28,246 bases of DNA, taken from assembly GCA_035531775.1 (NCBI GenBank), contig DATKSG010000058.1, positions 1 to 28,246 on the forward strand, in the 5' to 3' direction. The position numbers and the translations under genes are program-made. The stretch comes from DATKSG01 sp035531775. Lineage in GTDB: Bacteria; Actinomycetota; Acidimicrobiia; Acidimicrobiales; UBA8190. The notes beneath the pieces were generated by a model, which saw only the letters and a list, made by a program, of their open reading frames with translations, was not told where the DNA came from and did no database searches. This document shows, in pieces, positions 27,053 through 28,246 of the stretch (its first letter is position 1; the number at the start of each line of letters is the position of its first letter).

Positions 27053-28180
27053 TCAGCGCCCGCCGGCCAGGGTGACGGCTTTGTCGCTCAGGGCCTGGAG
27101 CAGTTCGTCGAACGACTTGGCGAAGCTGGCCACACCCTCGTCTTCCAAGGTGCGGGCCACGTCGGCCAGGTTGATTCCGGCCTCGGCCAGGGCGTCAAGG
27201 GCGCCATGGGCGCCGGCCAGGTCGCCGTCGACGGTGCGGGCGGCCCGGCCGTGGTCCAACCAGGCGTCGATGGTCTGGTCCGGCATGGTGTTGACGGTGT
27301 CGGGGCCAACCAGACTGTCCACGTACTTGAGGTCGGGGTAGTCCGGGTTCTTGGTGGAGGTGGATGCCCACAGCGGGCGCTGCAGGTTGGCTCCCCGAGC
27401 CACCAGCGCCTCCCATCGCGCGCCGGAGCAGCGCCGCCGGAACAGCTCGTAGGCCAGCTGGGCCTGGGCCACGGCGGCCGTGCCGCGCAGCGACAGGAGG
27501 TGCTCGGCCTGCGCCGGCCGGGCGGCGGCGAGGGTCTCGAGCCGGCGGTCCACCTCGGTGTCCACCCGGCTCACGAAGAACGAGGCCACCGAGTGCACCT
27601 GCCCGAGGTCGGTCGCACCACCGGCCAGGTGGTCCTCGAGCCCGCCGATATAGGCCTCGATGACCTCGTCATAGCGCTCCAGGCTGAAGAGCAACGTGAT
27701 GTTGATGTTGCGGCCCTCGCCGATCATGGCGCGGATGGCGGGGATGCCCTCGGCGGTGCCCGGGATCTTCACTAGGAGGTTGGGCTCGTGCACCAGCTGG
27801 TGGAAGTGCCGTGCCGCTTCGGTGGTGCCCGCCGTGTCATGGGCCAGCGACGGCGCAACCTCGAGCGAGACGAAGCCGTCGGAGCCGCCCGAGGCGTCGT
27901 ACACCGAGCGCAGCACGGCCAGGGCGTCGCCGATGTCCTGCTGGACCAAGGCCCAGTAGGCCTCCTCCACCGAGTGGCCGGCGAGGAGGTCGCCGAATTG
28001 CTCGTCGTAGTCCGAGCCCGCCTCGATGGCCTTGGCGAAGATGGTGGGGTTCGAGGTCACCCCGCGGATGCCTTGCCCCACCAGGTCGGCCAAGTGGCCG
28101 CCGCGCAGATAGTCGCGGCGCAGGTTGTCGATCCACGGGCTCTGGCCCTGCTGCTCGTAGAGGTCGTGCAGCGCGGTCAT
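27053..28180 (-). CDS. tal: Transaldolase
   Basis: Transaldolase moves a dihydroxyacetone unit from sedoheptulose 7-phosphate to glyceraldehyde 3-phosphate, linking the pentose phosphate pathway with glycolysis. The 375-residue product has the family motifs GIRGVTSNPTIFAKAI (37-52), VSLEVAPSLAHD (104-115), the Schiff-base lysine Lys138 in LLVKIPGT, INITLLFSLERY (159-170), ASFFVSRVDTEVD and ASTSTKNPDYPDLKYVD. Length and the QSPWIDNLRRDYL opening match the actinobacterial class. AAGGA five bases before the ATG (28186-28190) is a good ribosome site. It is the first gene visible in the minus-strand array. A transketolase often precedes it in actinobacteria, but that would lie outside this window. 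Confidence 0.97.
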   Translation of the reverse strand: MTALHDLYEQQGQSPWIDNLRRDYLRGGHLADLVGQGIRGVTSNPTIFAKAIEAGSDYDEQFGDLLAGHSVEEAYWALVQQDIGDALAVLRSVYDASGGSDGFVSLEVAPSLAHDTAGTTEAARHFHQLVHEPNLLVKIPGTAEGIPAIRAMIGEGRNINITLLFSLERYDEVIEAYIGGLEDHLAGGATDLGQVHSVASFFVSRVDTEVDRRLETLAAARPAQAEHLLSLRGTAAVAQAQLAYELFRRRCSGARWEALVARGANLQRPLWASTSTKNPDYPDLKYVDSLVGPDTVNTMPDQTIDAWLDHGRAARTVDGDLAGAHGALDALAEAGINLADVARTLEDEGVASFAKSFDELLQALSDKAVTLAGGR

Positions 28181-28246
28181 GTCGTTCCTTTCGTGGGCGC
28201 CCTGTCCATGAGCGTGGGCGTCTGTGTCGGCGGGCGGCTGCGCACC
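28181..28246. other. Region upstream of tal, window edge
   Basis: Only the tal ribosome site is recognisable in these 66 bases. Neither a promoter nor the end of an upstream gene can be identified with confidence before the window ends. Confidence 0.3.

Overview
The window is very GC-rich DNA, with codon third positions almost all G or C, frequent GTG starts and one probable TTG start. Several features point to an actinobacterium: a fused CofG-CofH F420 enzyme (FbiC), a PPOX-fold protein of the F420-dependent type, a DUF4232 lipoprotein, a SHOCT protein and a GltB/GltD pair of actinobacterial type. The class Acidimicrobiia is my best guess, from general resemblance of several small hypothetical proteins, and I cannot confirm it. 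I see no rRNA, tRNA, transposase, integrase, phage gene or CRISPR array. No stretch longer than about 140 bases lacks a gene, so this reads as ordinary, densely packed chromosomal core.

Left part (1-4.3 kb): a bifunctional-nuclease-family protein overlaps a DUF4232 lipoprotein (plus strand). They converge on an AcuI/YhdH-type NADPH oxidoreductase (minus strand). Divergent from that is a polytopic GT87-type membrane glycosyltransferase. Its tail overlaps, tail to tail, the last gene of the thiamin cluster. 4.3-7.4 kb (minus strand): a thiazole-branch thiamin cluster in the order thiO-thiS-thiG-thiD followed by a membrane-anchored hypothetical protein. It supplies dehydroglycine, the sulfur carrier, thiazole synthase and HMP-P kinase. 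thiC, thiE and thiF are not in the window. 7.5-13.7 kb (plus strand): gltB-gltD, the two subunits of NADPH glutamate synthase for ammonium assimilation.

13.7-17.4 kb: a small SHOCT protein; a minus-strand pair of a probable F420-dependent PPOX protein and a phosphotriesterase-like metallo-lactonase; and, divergent from the pair, a fatty-acyl-CoA synthetase with a tiny coiled-coil protein behind it.

17.4-28.2 kb (minus strand) is a long co-directional array: transaldolase, glucose-6-phosphate isomerase, short (probably NAD-type) 6-phosphogluconate dehydrogenase, glucose-6-phosphate dehydrogenase and 6-phosphogluconolactonase. After a 131-base gap come a membrane diguanylate cyclase, FbiC and a LOG-family phosphoribohydrolase. 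The first five genes form the oxidative pentose phosphate route plus its link to glycolysis. The last three are tightly packed: the cyclase and fbiC share a GTGA stop/start, and the LOG gene follows after 10 bases.

I do not see a clearly new defence, mobile or biosynthetic system. The more unusual points are a 20-bp tandem repeat covering the thiO stop, a long-arm inverted repeat between thiG and thiD, coupling of a diguanylate cyclase to F420 synthesis beside the glucose-6-phosphate node, a 130-base convergent coding overlap, and a probable lactonase/F420-reductase/CoA-ligase divergon.
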